Part shown: positions 24,463 to 35,049 of the stretch, one piece after another
Numbering within the stretch: the first letter of the stretch is position 1
Layout: every line of letters begins with the position of its first letter
Assembly (NCBI GenBank): GCA_032988195.1
Contig: JANTQE010000016.1
Span: 1-64,000 of the forward strand
Direction: 5' to 3'
Origin: Arachnomyces sp. PD_36
Lineage: Eukaryota; Ascomycota; Eurotiomycetes; Onygenales; Arachnomycetaceae
Length of the DNA: 64,000 bases
Made by a program: the position numbers and the translations under genes
Notes under the pieces: generated by a model
Told to the model about the DNA's origin: nothing
Databases searched by the model: none
What the model saw: only the letters and a program-made list of their open reading frames with translations

Positions 24463-26309
24463 ATGGATAGGCCATTTTTCCCAGAAGACTTGAGCCAGCA
24501 AGGTCCATCGGATTATCTTCCAGCGTGCTTTGATCCATATGCCGCTTTGGATGAATACAATGACCAGCCAGCTCCTGCCACGCAGTTTGACACAACCGAG
24601 AGACTCGCCGACGGTGTTAGTGATGGACCGGCGCCTGGGGCTCCACGGGACTTCCCAGGGCTTCGAGAAGCCGCTTCCTACTGTTCTCAGCCGCAGGCCC
24701 CCCAGAGACCTGTTGGCAATTGCCCATGGCTTTCAGGACATATACCGACTCCTTGCGCACCACCTAGTCTACATCAGAGCCAAGCCACCCAGCTGAATGA
24801 TATTCCAGCAATCCGGATTGATTATGAAAATGGCGCCGCTTTCAATCCCAGTACAGACCACGGGATCTCCACCCTCGGAATGCCACTATATAGCAACTTG
24901 GATCCAGATGGATTTATGCCCGTTTATTCCGGAGGTTCAAATCCACATTTCATAGGCACCATGAGCGCACCTGCAAATCCCGTTTCAGCCGAGTCGTCGG
25001 GAAATGCTTTGGTCCAAACTCCCGGTAAGGACAGCCCTAGGAGGAATATGAGTCCGTCTAACAAAGTCACCGGCTTAATCATTGCTAATGTCGTAGCAAA
25101 TATGGCCCAATCCCATACATACTATTCAAAGAGAACAGAAACCGGACTAACATTAAATACAGCGGAACAATATTATATATGCTCTAATGCGGAGTTGCCA
25201 GGCCTATCTGCACCTGAACAGGCTGTCGATTGTCGCCCTGCTAACACTTCTCTAAACACCCCCGACACCATCCCGACTCCAACATCGTCACAGTGTACTA
25301 TGAACTCCCCGCTCGGGCAATCTCCCGAGGGAATGGGAGACGCGAACAGCACACCAAGCTCCCGGTTTATTGTTTTCGACTCCAAGATGGACGAAGTAAT
25401 GGTTGGAGATGTGAGACGCCGGTCTGAAAAAGAGAAGAAAGAAAACAGGAGACTGCGAGACCGGGGCGGAGCATGTGAAACATGCCGGGCGCAACATCGC
25501 AAGGTATGCAATTGCTCCCATCGTTGCGTGGTTTTTCAACCTTTTATGCGCTCTTTTGTAACTAAATCTCCTGGATAGTGTAAACATCGTTCGGATACCA
25601 TAGGTAGGCAAAACCTACCTTGAGCACGAAGCTTTTACTTCCATGACCGGTAACTATACAACACAAATCGCTGATGCGTGGTCTAGAAGGCAACTCTGAA
25701 GTCGTAATTGCACACCAACCAAAGGGAGTCGAATCTCAGCCAGAAAGCCCGATGTCAGATAAACTCAGCTATGGGGACTTTACACATGGACTTTCTGGCC
25801 AAATACCTTCTAGTGGTCCGAGGGAGCCTCAGCCATTGAGGAGTGGTGAACTGTGGGCTGCTCAACCCTCCGCAAACCAACCCAGCAACGTAACAAATGA
25901 TATCGGCGCCACTGACGAGATTCAAAACATAGGTTTTCAGTTTCGGTAAGAACAATAGGATGAGATATTGAATGTAGATAGATATAAAGGCTGACGTGGT
26001 CATTTACATTTTAGAGGGTCTGCGCAATACCCCGATACGTCCCAAGACCTAGGGAGAGACAGTTTGCCTGACATGTATATGTATAACAGCATTACAGAAG
26101 GGTTCCCGCAACCCCAACACAACGCCATGCAATTCCAAAACCAATATCCACTGAACAACAGAATGCAACATAATATGGGCTCCAACCCAAGCCCGTTCCC
26201 TGCTTATCTTCACGGCGGAAACTTGACAGGCGCACTAGAAAGCGATAGTCTCGTGGAGAACCCCCCAGAAGGCTGGAGCGTCCGTCCAAATCCACCGTCC
26301 AATCGATAA
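24463..26309 (+). CDS. putative transcription regulator with short Cys/His zinc motif
   Basis: Four exons, 24463-25503, 25579-25603, 25687-25945 and 26015-26309, give 539 residues with matching phases. The 25-nt second exon is needed to rebuild the motif GACETCRAQHRKCKHR at about residues 337-352. The pattern is Cx2C, then HRKCxH, preceded by a basic stretch (RRRSEKEKKENRRLRDRGG). It resembles the first half of a fungal binuclear-cluster zinc finger, but with His and Cys spaced differently. The rest is disordered and rich in Pro, Ser, Gln and Asn, as in activation domains. A DNA-binding role is therefore likely but inferred. If intron 2 is retained the protein stops 14 codons into exon 2, at the TGA at 25621. 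Confidence 0.75.
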
Positions 26310-26598
26310 ACGACGCGCCAGCTAACTCAACATAATACCGCCCACCACATAATCCGTGGCGTCCGCAAACCACCCGGTATATTAATGACATTTCGTAGAA
26401 TAATTTTGGGAAGCTCTGGCGCTTGGATAGGTTTATCTCTTCGGGGCAGTTTGTTCAGTCTGAGATAGGGCATCTAATCCCCCCCTGTACGTATCTGCGC
26501 GGTGTCCGTCTCTTTCTGTTATCGGCGTTGGAGGACTTTGGTCATGTACACTCTATAATTTTCCCTTTTTATTCCTAGTATCGTCTTCGGGAAGCGGA

Positions 26599-27085
26599 TC
26601 ATAAGGAGGCGGCAGCCTCGATTGCGCCAGCGCCTCTGAAGGCGGTTTTACTTGTTACAACAACTTCAACAGGGTATTTCCATTCCATAAATTTCGCCCA
26701 TCCTAATGAGAAGCATGGATGTTAGTACGTCCACTCCTTTCAGAATCTTTGTAGGTCTCTTGTTGGAGGTGGGGTAATAGCAACCCTAAGATTCAAGGGC
26801 CCAGTGATATGACCGTAACGTACCCCAATAAGCACATTTCCTTCCCATCATCTTGCCTAGAAATGGTACAAACACCATCGTCAAAAGTAGCTCAAGCTGC
26901 TGTAAACTCTCCCTCCATTCCCTTTCGGCATCTGATCCGTCGTCTGATATTGAGAGTTCATCATCATCGAATACAGAAGATGTTGAGGTAGATGGTAATG
27001 AGGCGACTTCGGAGGAGTTGAAAGCGGACGGTGTTATGTAGCTTGAGATCGAGGGCGAAGGTTGATTCGATGGTGAGGCAGCCAT
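26599..27085 (-). CDS. MIM2: mitochondrial import protein Mim2-like
   Basis: Two exons, 27085-26824 and 26702-26599, giving 121 residues. The first 55 residues are Ser/Pro-rich and then acidic. Residues about 58-95 hold the conserved core: WRESLQQLELLLTMV, a hydrophobic helix through VPFLGKMMGRK, and CAYWGWAKFMEWKYPVEVVV, which crosses the splice junction. This is the signature I know from ascomycete Mim2, an outer mitochondrial membrane protein that works with Mim1 to insert alpha-helical proteins. The gene is divergent from eIF2-beta. The 3' end was found only by splicing a 121-nt intron, since the unspliced frame ends shortly after the tryptophan. Confidence 0.85.
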
Positions 27086-27500
27086 GATGCTGATGATATG
27101 GTGATGGAGATGGTCGGGGGAGGGATGGGAGCACGCGTAATGGCTACTGGAGTGATATATCCATAAGCATCGGCGGCTTCTAGATAAGTAAGAGGAATGT
27201 AATGATCAATTGCACATTAACACAGCGTTTGTGGTGGAGAGAGAAGGAGTTCATCGTCGATGCAAGTGAAGTTGAAGGCTGACACGTGACTTGCTATATG
27301 ATAAGTCTTGGCATGTTTCTGACTCATCACGACCAAATCGATTCATGCCGCTTTTTTTTCAACTTCAACGAAAAAAAGAACCTCGAGATCGATTTTCAAC
27401 TCCTTTCAACCACCTTTACTCTTGCGACTCTTCTATTTGTATACCCGGTATCTTGAAATCAAAATCCCCTCACTGTTGGGTGTTGAAAGACCTCAAAATT
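27086..27500. promoter_or_regulatory. divergent promoter, MIM2 / eIF2-beta
   Basis: 415 bp shared upstream region of two housekeeping genes. Pyrimidine-rich stretches lie close to the eIF2-beta start. No named site is assigned. Confidence 0.5.
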
Positions 27501-28745
27501 ATGGCCGAGACGGTACGTCACTCGTGATTCCCACTTTTCTTTTTTGTCTCCCTTTATCCTTGAGCACTCGCCACACCACCGACAACCACCAATTTTACTT
27601 TTCTCCATATCTTTGAGGTCGTGATAACGCCCACCTCTTGTGAGATAAGGATAACTAACCTTCACAATTCACATTGAAAAGGAACCCGTCGTTGATACCA
27701 AGAAGCATCGCAAGTCAGTTGCGTTTAGTGACGAAGCCACAGTCATGGACGCGAACGGAGCGGTCTCTGAGGCCAACCACGCAGACGAGAAGGCTACGGC
27801 TGAGAAAGATTCGGCGGGTACGTTGTCTGGCACGCCTATTTGATAGCGGAAGGTCGATAGCTAACGCTCTACCGTGTGAATAGACAAGAGCGAAGGTGTC
27901 GATGAAGTAACCGAACTTTTCAAGGGGCTTTCTAAGAAAAAGAAGTCCAAGAAGACCAAGGACGCAGATGCAGACGGCGAGGATGCGGGCGCTACTGCAG
28001 ACGGAGAATTCGACCCAACCGCGCTGAAGAAGAAAAAGAAGAAGAGCAGCAAAAAGACGACGGACACCGGCGACTTCGAGGCCAAACTTGCAGAGGCCGG
28101 CCTGGAAGAGGGCGCAACTGGCGAGAATGGCGAACCCGTGGTGGAGGGAACCTCTGCCGACGATCTCGAGAACGGAACCGGAATCTGGGCCCATAACGCT
28201 ACACAGCCAATTCCATACCCTCTTTTGGTCACCCGCTTCTTCTCCCAGATCCACAGCCACCACCCCGACTTGCTATCCAGTGGCTCGAAATCATACAAGA
28301 TCCCACCTCCACAATGCCTACGTGAAGGTAACAGGAGGACTATTTTCGCCAATATTGCTGAGATCTGTAAACGGATGAAGCGATCAGACGACCACGTTAT
28401 GCAGTTCTTGTTCGCGGAATTGGGAACCAGTGGCAGTGTGGACGGAAGCAGGCGATTAGTTATCAAGGGTCGTTTCCAACAGAAACAGATTGAGAACGTT
28501 CTCCGAAGATATATTGGTATGCTGTCTACTCCACCCCCTTTAGCCCTTTCTTACTACTAACACTATGCGATATAGTCGAATACGTCACTTGCAAAACCTG
28601 TCGAAGCCCCGATACCGAACTTAACAAAGGAGAGAACCGTCTCTATTTCGTCACGTGCAACTCCTGCGGTAGTAGGCGTAGTGTTACTGCCATTAAGACT
28701 GGTTTCCGTGGACAAGTCGGACGGCGGAAGAGGCAACAGGGTTAA
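27501..28745 (+). CDS. SUI3: translation initiation factor eIF2 beta subunit
   Basis: Four exons, 27501-27512, 27682-27817, 27884-28516 and 28576-28745, give 316 residues. The N-terminal half contains lysine blocks (KKKKSKK and KKKKKKSSKK), the K-boxes that contact eIF5 and eIF2B-epsilon. The C-terminal half is the eIF2beta/eIF5 domain (SYKIPPPQCLREGNRRT, FLFAELGTSGSVDG). It ends in a C4 zinc ribbon with Cys266, Cys269, Cys288 and Cys291. The protein is part of the eIF2 ternary complex that brings initiator Met-tRNA to the 40S subunit. The first exon encodes only four residues and is followed by a 169-nt intron. Confidence 0.96.
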
Positions 28746-29322
28746 GCCGACAATATCCATTATTTTTATGTCTACGGGCGGGAAAGGTGGTGGTGGCCGT
28801 TCTGGGAGCTATTTCGCCCTCTTTGGCGCCTGACAGTCCTAAGGCGGGGCACCACCCCCTGACCACTCAACCCCGATTTCTATTATATCTTGCCTTTTTC
28901 TCTTGGTTCTTACGCCGCTCATGGTTTTACTTTTCATGTTGCATGATCTCCGGTATTTTCCATATCGAACTCCCATTCTCTTTCATGATTTTTCTACAGC
29001 AATGGTCTTACTCAGCCCCTCCCCCGCGTCCCAAAAATTTTGTAGTGTGATAACTAATCCCTGATTTGACCCCCCCCTTGAGCATAAGATAAGAAACTGA
29101 GATAGGGTACGAAAAAAATATGAAATAAAATATGAAAATGAATAGCCTCTTGTCTTCAGGACAATTACCACTGACTAAATATATAATACGTGAACAGAAT
29201 ATATAGGCAAAGATCCAGATACGAAGAATTATACAGCAAACAAGTTATACTTACGCACACTCAAATTCCTAGTTAAGAAACACCTGTTAAGGAAAACAGC
29301 CTGCACTCCTTCGAACCAAAAC
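28746..29322. other. convergent 3' region
   Basis: 3' flanks of eIF2-beta and the permease. AT-rich and T-rich, no gene recognised. Confidence 0.5.
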
Positions 29323-31032
29323 CTACGCAATCCAGAACCATATCCTCTCTGCAAATGAAAAGAAGTCAGCAATGAACCAATGTCTAGAGATAGCGCGGGC
29401 TCTCTGGAACTCACCCAAGAAATTCCTCGGTTTCCTCTCCTCCCAAGTAGACTCCAACCGATCGATCTCTTCCTTCCCCGAGAAAAAATCCATATCCTGC
29501 AACTTCACAAACTTGGTCCGATTAATAATCTTATACCCCAAAAACAAGCTCGCAAAGATCGGAATATCGATGTACGGCGGGATGAATGTCTTCGCGCTAA
29601 ATTTGCCGGGGAAGAATGCATCGAAGCCGTTGAAGAATGCGACTGTGGCGGAGAATATGGCGGAGAAGTAGGCCAGGTATGGTTGGAATGGGGCCGTGTA
29701 GGGGAGGGAAGAGCGTGGGATTCCTTGCGCTTTCATTCCGCGGTGGAAGCGGATGTAAGTTATTGAGATGGATGTCCAGACGATTAGGGTGCTGACTGCG
29801 CTGAGGTTGCTGATCCAGAAAAATACGTCTGCAGAGCTAGAGCTGACGTTTAGGTAGACGAGAAGGCTGAGGGCTCCTGTGACTGCGACGCAGGCATATG
29901 GAACACCGAATTTCTCGTAGCGGAGGAAGCGTGGGGCTTTACCATCAAGAGCCGTTGAGTAGAGGACTCGAGTGGAGGCGTAGTAGAATGAATTCCCAGC
30001 TGACCAGGCAGAAGTCAAGACCACGCCGTTGATGATGTGTGGGAGGACTTTAATTCCGCCGTTTTCGATGGCGATGACAAACGGGCTGGCTCCCACACCG
30101 GGAGCTTCCCTGTCGAGGGCATTGAGGAGACGGCTATCCTTCGACGAGACACACATGCCGACTAAAAGGATACTGAGAACGTAAAATATCGCGATACGCC
30201 AGAAGACTCTTCGGACTGCTTTCGGGATGTTTTTTCGGGGGTTCTCGGTCTCTCCAGCGGCGACGACGACCATCTCACTTCCACCATAACTGAACGTAGC
30301 TTGGATGAAGACTTTCCAGAATGCCAGGAAACGCCCGAGGGATCCTGTCTTAAGATATTCATTCAACGGGCCAGGATTCTCCCAGTATCGGAACCCAATC
30401 CTGTCTCCAGTCGGGGAACCACCCAGATCAATAATGAACATGAGCAGTATCAACATAACGATAGTCGTCAATTTGATCGCGCCAAATACGAACTCCGTCT
30501 CTCCGTAAATCTTCACAGGGAAGCAATTGACGATAACCATCAGAAGGAAGAAAATCGTGATCCAAACAACCGTCGGAACTGAATTCGGCCAGTAATCCAT
30601 GATAAGCGCAGCGGCACTGACTTCGATGGGAACCCCAATGGCGAACTGATACCAGTAATTCCAACCAAGAGTGAATCCCAGCGCAGGATCAACATATCGC
30701 GCAGCGTAAATAGGAACCGCTCCGGGAAGAGGAAGCCATGTAGCCATCTCACCCATACTGTTGATCACAGCGTACAAATTCAAACCGGTAATAGCATAGG
30801 CCAAGAATGCCGCCAGAGGTCCACCGAGGGAGAGAACTTGGCCGCTTCCAACGAAGAGACCTGTGCCGATGGCGCCCGAGAGGGCCAAGAATTGGACATG
30901 GCGGGACTTGAGGCGACGGTGAAGTGTTCCATTCTGTTGCTCCAAATCTGGGGACTGCTTGAGGGTCTCGTCGTGCATCGCATCGCTCTCCCTCTTGGAG
31001 AGGTCTTGAGCGGTCTCGACTTCCTTCTCCAT
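29323..31032 (-). CDS. amino-acid permease, YAT family
   Basis: Two exons, 31032-29415 and 29348-29323, give 547 residues. After a charged cytosolic N-terminus the first helix carries GAIGTGLFVGSG, and the next segments GEMATWLPLPGAV and LGFTLGWNYWYQ, all hallmarks of the fungal YAT/APC permeases with 12 transmembrane helices. FSYGGSEMVVVAAGE is the conserved helix-6 region. The last exon adds the typical C-terminal ERIWFWIA. The 66-nt intron has no stop and keeps frame, so the unspliced message ends at the same stop with 22 extra residues. It should import amino acids at the plasma membrane. Substrate unresolved (proline/general type). The gene is divergent from the PLP enzyme. Confidence 0.94.
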   Translation of the reverse strand: MEKEVETAQDLSKRESDAMHDETLKQSPDLEQQNGTLHRRLKSRHVQFLALSGAIGTGLFVGSGQVLSLGGPLAAFLAYAITGLNLYAVINSMGEMATWLPLPGAVPIYAARYVDPALGFTLGWNYWYQFAIGVPIEVSAAALIMDYWPNSVPTVVWITIFFLLMVIVNCFPVKIYGETEFVFGAIKLTTIVMLILLMFIIDLGGSPTGDRIGFRYWENPGPLNEYLKTGSLGRFLAFWKVFIQATFSYGGSEMVVVAAGETENPRKNIPKAVRRVFWRIAIFYVLSILLVGMCVSSKDSRLLNALDREAPGVGASPFVIAIENGGIKVLPHIINGVVLTSAWSAGNSFYYASTRVLYSTALDGKAPRFLRYEKFGVPYACVAVTGALSLLVYLNVSSSSADVFFWISNLSAVSTLIVWTSISITYIRFHRGMKAQGIPRSSLPYTAPFQPYLAYFSAIFSATVAFFNGFDAFFPGKFSAKTFIPPYIDIPIFASLFLGYKIINRTKFVKLQDMDFFSGKEEIDRLESTWEERKPRNFLGEFQRARAISRHWFIADFFSFAERIWFWIA

Positions 31033-31893
31033 GGCTATTGGGGAGATTTTGGAGGAATTGGAGAAAGAGAAACTATCTGGGATGCGGTTTGATCTTCGCT
31101 CTCATTATCGAGAGGGGAAGCTTCTCATATAGTCCGATAGCCAGAACTCCCTAGAACAATACACCGACGGCTCTGTTTGGCAGTTATAAGCACCGTCAAA
31201 TACGCTTCCGCTAAGTCGGGTAATTTGAAATGTCGCGAGCAGGACTTTGAGCTACAAACTCGGAAGAAATTTCTGTTAGTTAAAATAGTCTAAGAAATAG
31301 CCCGAGGGAACCGATGAACTGGTCATGACGGCTACGCGAAGGCAGGGTGTCATGAATCATGCCTTCGTGTAGTGTGGTGAGGTCGATTCCGTGGTCGAGT
31401 TGCGGGGAAAGAAATGAGAAGGTGTTGCCGTCAGGAATGTTACATCGTGGGGATTATAAGGAGCGGGGGGAAAGCCAAGACTTCACAGCTCTGAAATCTC
31501 GGAACACGCGATACTGGGGCGGGGAGGAGAACACGGCTCAATTCCACCATCAGGGATCAAATATCAGATATCTTTTCAGTCCCGGTCCAATAGTTACATA
31601 CTGCTGAACACGATGATATGATGAACTGACGATGAAATTAGAATATTCCAAGCAAGAGGCTTAAAAGGTTATCTTAAATCCAGTTAAGCTTCTTTTGACG
31701 CCGGTGGATTAATAATTATCGTGTGGGGTCGTGTTGTCAGCTTATCATCTATGTATGACTCCTTCAACAGTGTACAGACAGAGAAGGTGCTTCCGAGTGT
31801 GTCATATATCAAGTACACTTCGCCTTTTGCAATTGTAATCGTTCAAGCATTTGGCATTTGGTAAAATATCAAACCTGAGATTCTACGACCAGT
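31033..31893. promoter_or_regulatory. divergent promoter, permease / PLP enzyme
   Basis: 860 bp between divergent genes. Several GATA/TATC tetramers are visible, as would suit nitrogen control, but such tetramers are common by chance. Confidence 0.35.
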
Positions 31894-33345
31894 ATGAGTA
31901 AAATGGAGCTATCAAGCAATGACAACCCGTCATACGAGCGCACGCCGTTCGGCAAGGAGATGTTGAAGCACTTCGCCTTCGAGCCTGGATATAGGAACCT
32001 GAACCATGGTAGGATATACAATCAATTCATGCATCAATCATATCCATCTCGTACCTGGATATCCCGTTGATATAACTCACCCCGCTAAACCGTCTCTAAA
32101 GGCTCCTACGGTACCTTCCCGAACGTCCTTCGCGACAAAGCGAACAAGTTGCGGGACGAATGCGAACTGCGACCCTGTCCATTTATCAAATTTAAATACC
32201 CTAAATACCTCGACGAGTCCCGCGCCGCAGTCGCCAAGTTCCTCAACGCGCCAGTTTCCACCGTCGTCTTTGTCGCCAATGCAACGACTGGTGTGAACAC
32301 CGTCCTCCGCAACATCGTCTGGAACCCAGACGGGAAAGATGAAATCCTCCAATTCAACATCATCTACCCTGCATGTGGGCTTACGACTGAATACATCAGC
32401 GAATCCACCGCCATAAATGGCCAACGGATCGTCAACGCCCGCGAAATAAGCCTGACCTTCCCACTCTCCCACTCCGATATCATCGCAGCCTTCAAATCCG
32501 CCATCCAGGCTTCCCGCGATGCTGGCCGCCGGCCCCGTATGGCCGTCTTTGATACCGTCGTCTCCGTTCCAGGTATCCGACTCCCCTTCGAATCCCTAAC
32601 TGAGATCTGCCGCTCCGAGAAAATCCTCAGTTTGATCGACGGCGCCCACGGTATCGGACACGTGCATCTCGACCTTGCCACCCTGGACCCCGATTTCTTC
32701 GTGAGCAACTGCCACAAATGGCTCTTCGTACCACGGAGTTGTGCTGTTCTCTACGTCCCAGAGCGCAATCAGCACTTGATGCGAAGCACATTGCCCACCA
32801 GCCATGGGTTCGTGCCTAAGTCTGCCCCACCTTCGCCTTACCATGCCGAGGGTGAAAAGAGCTCGTACGTTCAGAGCTTCGAATTTGTCGGGACGATGGA
32901 TAATACGCCTTACCTCTTGGGCGCCGACGCTATCAAATGGCGCGAGGAAGTCTGCGGCGGAGAGGAGAAGATCATGACCTACTGCCGGGACCTAGGGCGC
33001 GAGGGTGGGCAGAAAGTTGCAGAGATCCTGGGGACAGAGGTGCTGGATAATAAGGAGCGTACTTTGACCGACTGCTGTATGGTTAATATTCGTCTTCCAA
33101 TTTCCATTGGCGAGGATAAGGTCGTTAAACCTGGCGATATATGGCAGGCCTGGCAGTGGATGCTCCACACACTTATCGATGAGTATAAGACTTACATGCA
33201 GATTTACCCCTTCCAGGATAAGTTATGGGTGAGGATCAGCGCCCAGGTGTATCTGGAGATTGAAGATTTCGAGTGGGCAGGAAAGACACTGAAGGAGGTT
33301 TGTGGGAGGGTAGAAAATGGGGAGTTTCGAGGGGCAAAGAATTGA
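31894..33345 (+). CDS. class-V PLP-dependent aminotransferase-like enzyme
   Basis: Two exons, 31894-32008 and 32102-33345, give 452 residues. Splicing rebuilds LNHGSYGTFP, the start signature of the isopenicillin-N-epimerase-like branch of class-V aminotransferases. The cofactor region reads SLIDGAHGIGH, with the expected Asp and His, and the Schiff-base lysine is Lys244 in SNCHKWLF. Members include isopenicillin N epimerase and the Egt2 cysteine-sulfoxide lyase of ergothioneine synthesis. The reaction here is not established, and no neighbouring gene points to a pathway. No targeting signal is seen, so cytosolic. Confidence 0.9.
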
Positions 33346-33607
33346 GGGGGCCAGAAGAACGAAGCAGCAAGTTTATTGCATAACTGGAAGCTGGGAAAAT
33401 AGTATATTTCATATAGGTAGAATTTCAAAGAGACAAACCGAGCTGCATCAATTTTTCTTTTCTTCGTAGTCATGATCATCATCGAGAAAGGGGCAAGAAA
33501 GGTCGGATGAGATAGAGAAGCAAATAACAAAATCATATCTCATATAAGGAAAGAAACACGTAACGATAATCGTCTACCCCAGTCGGGGTATGTCACCCTT
33601 CCAAAGC

Positions 33608-35049
33608 TTAGGCCCCTCCTCCAGCCGTATGAGCGGTAACCCAGGCAGCGAAAGCGACTGCATTTCGGGTCTGGAGGTAAACCGTTCCGGGACCGGTGAA
33701 TTTGCAGACGAGACCTTCGCCAGAGCTCATGTTAGAGATGATTCCACCGGAAGCAACACGCTCCAAGACATATTTGCAGTTCCAGGCGACAAGGTGGCCG
33801 TTATCCACGATGTATTTTTCTCCGTCCGCGATCTAAAACAGGGGGTAGTTAGATATCAAGTCTGTGCTTGCGCAATGAGAAAGCGAATCGAGGAAAAAAG
33901 TACTTACATCCTTCCTGATAATAGCACCAAAGCTCTGCATCCAAAGAATACCGTTTCCAGAGATTCTGTAGACGAATAATCCTTCACCGGAGAATATGCC
34001 CTTTCCAAGGCCTTGGCTCTTGTAGTCCTTTACTACACCTTGGGTGCATGCCAAGAAAGCGTCTCTCCCGACAGACCAGTTGTCTGTCCCGTTCAAACGG
34101 AGAAGACTGATATCTCCTAGAGCGGGAGGAGCCAAAAGAAGCTCACCAGGACCGGTGTAGGTAGAAGACGACATTTCTCCACCAAGGAGTTTCTTCATGG
34201 AGAACTTGACTGCTCCTTTGAGGGTGACGGATGGGGACATGGAAATCATAGCACCTAGTTTGCGTATTAGCTCGGGTCGCGACACACAAAGACATGAAGA
34301 ATTCCGTACCAGGCTTCGCAACAACGGGGCATCCCATAGCCAATTGCAAAGTCAAGATAGAGTTCGTGTCGCGATGGCTAATCCGGAAACTACCACCGTT
34401 GAAAGTCCCTACATCATCTTGGGTAGAACCTAGAGCAGCACCCTGGGGTTGTTGGGCTTGTTGTTGCGGTGGTTGCTGCTGGTGTTGCTGCTGAAAATTC
34501 TGCGGCGGCGGATATGACATTTGCTGGGGAGCACCTTGGGGGGACATCTGCGGCGCTCCTGGGGGTGGAGTAGCTCCGACGCCTGGGGTGCCCGAAGGCG
34601 GAGGTGGGTACGCGGCCGCATGAGAAGGGGATGGCTGTTGGTTGGGTGGAGGCGGGTAATTGAGATTCTGCTGTTGTGGCGGGGGGTATGCCGCTTGTTG
34701 AGGTGGGGGGGAGTGGTAAGCTGTGGGATGTCAGAAGAAATTCTGTTGCCGAGAAGGAAATCTCAAGATCAATAAATCCGCGCGCGTTGGTGTTGAGAGA
34801 AAGAGAGGGGTATTATCGTATGAAGATCGCATGAAGATCTTCTGGAGATCGAGAAAAAAATAAAAGAGATTACCTGACTGATCCGGAGGAGCTGTTGGAG
34901 CAAATGCGCCTGTCAGCAATCGCAAAACTTCATCAGAAAAAGGAATTAACAAAAAAAAACATACGAGGGTAATAGCCTCCCTGAGAAGCTTGCTGCTGCT
35001 GATGCTGCTGGGGCGGCTGCCCGTATTGTTGCTGTGGTGGTTGCGACAT
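33608..35049 (-). CDS. AIM24: AIM24-family protein with Pro/Gln-rich N-terminus
   Basis: Five exons, 35049-34965, 34909-34874, 34720-34310, 34254-33908 and 33832-33608, give 367 residues. The first 130 residues are Pro, Gln, Tyr and Ala rich (MSQPPQQQYGQ onward). Residues about 145-367 form the AIM24/DUF124 beta-rich domain, with GTFNGGSFRISHRD, KFSMKKLLGGEM, LLLAPPALGDI, GLFVYRISGNG and GEGLVCKFTGPG. Yeast AIM24 is a mitochondrial inner-membrane protein that stabilises MICOS. This homologue has no obvious presequence and a prion-like N-terminus, so its location is uncertain. It converges on the PLP gene. Confidence 0.85.

Noticed and set aside
25674..25949. Frames at 25674-25949 and 26064-26309 as separate small genes
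   Set aside because: Phases and splice sites join them as exons 3 and 4 of the zinc-motif gene.
32077..32844. Long minus-strand frames opposite the PLP enzyme
   Set aside because: Shadow frames of the GC-rich third positions of the plus-strand gene.
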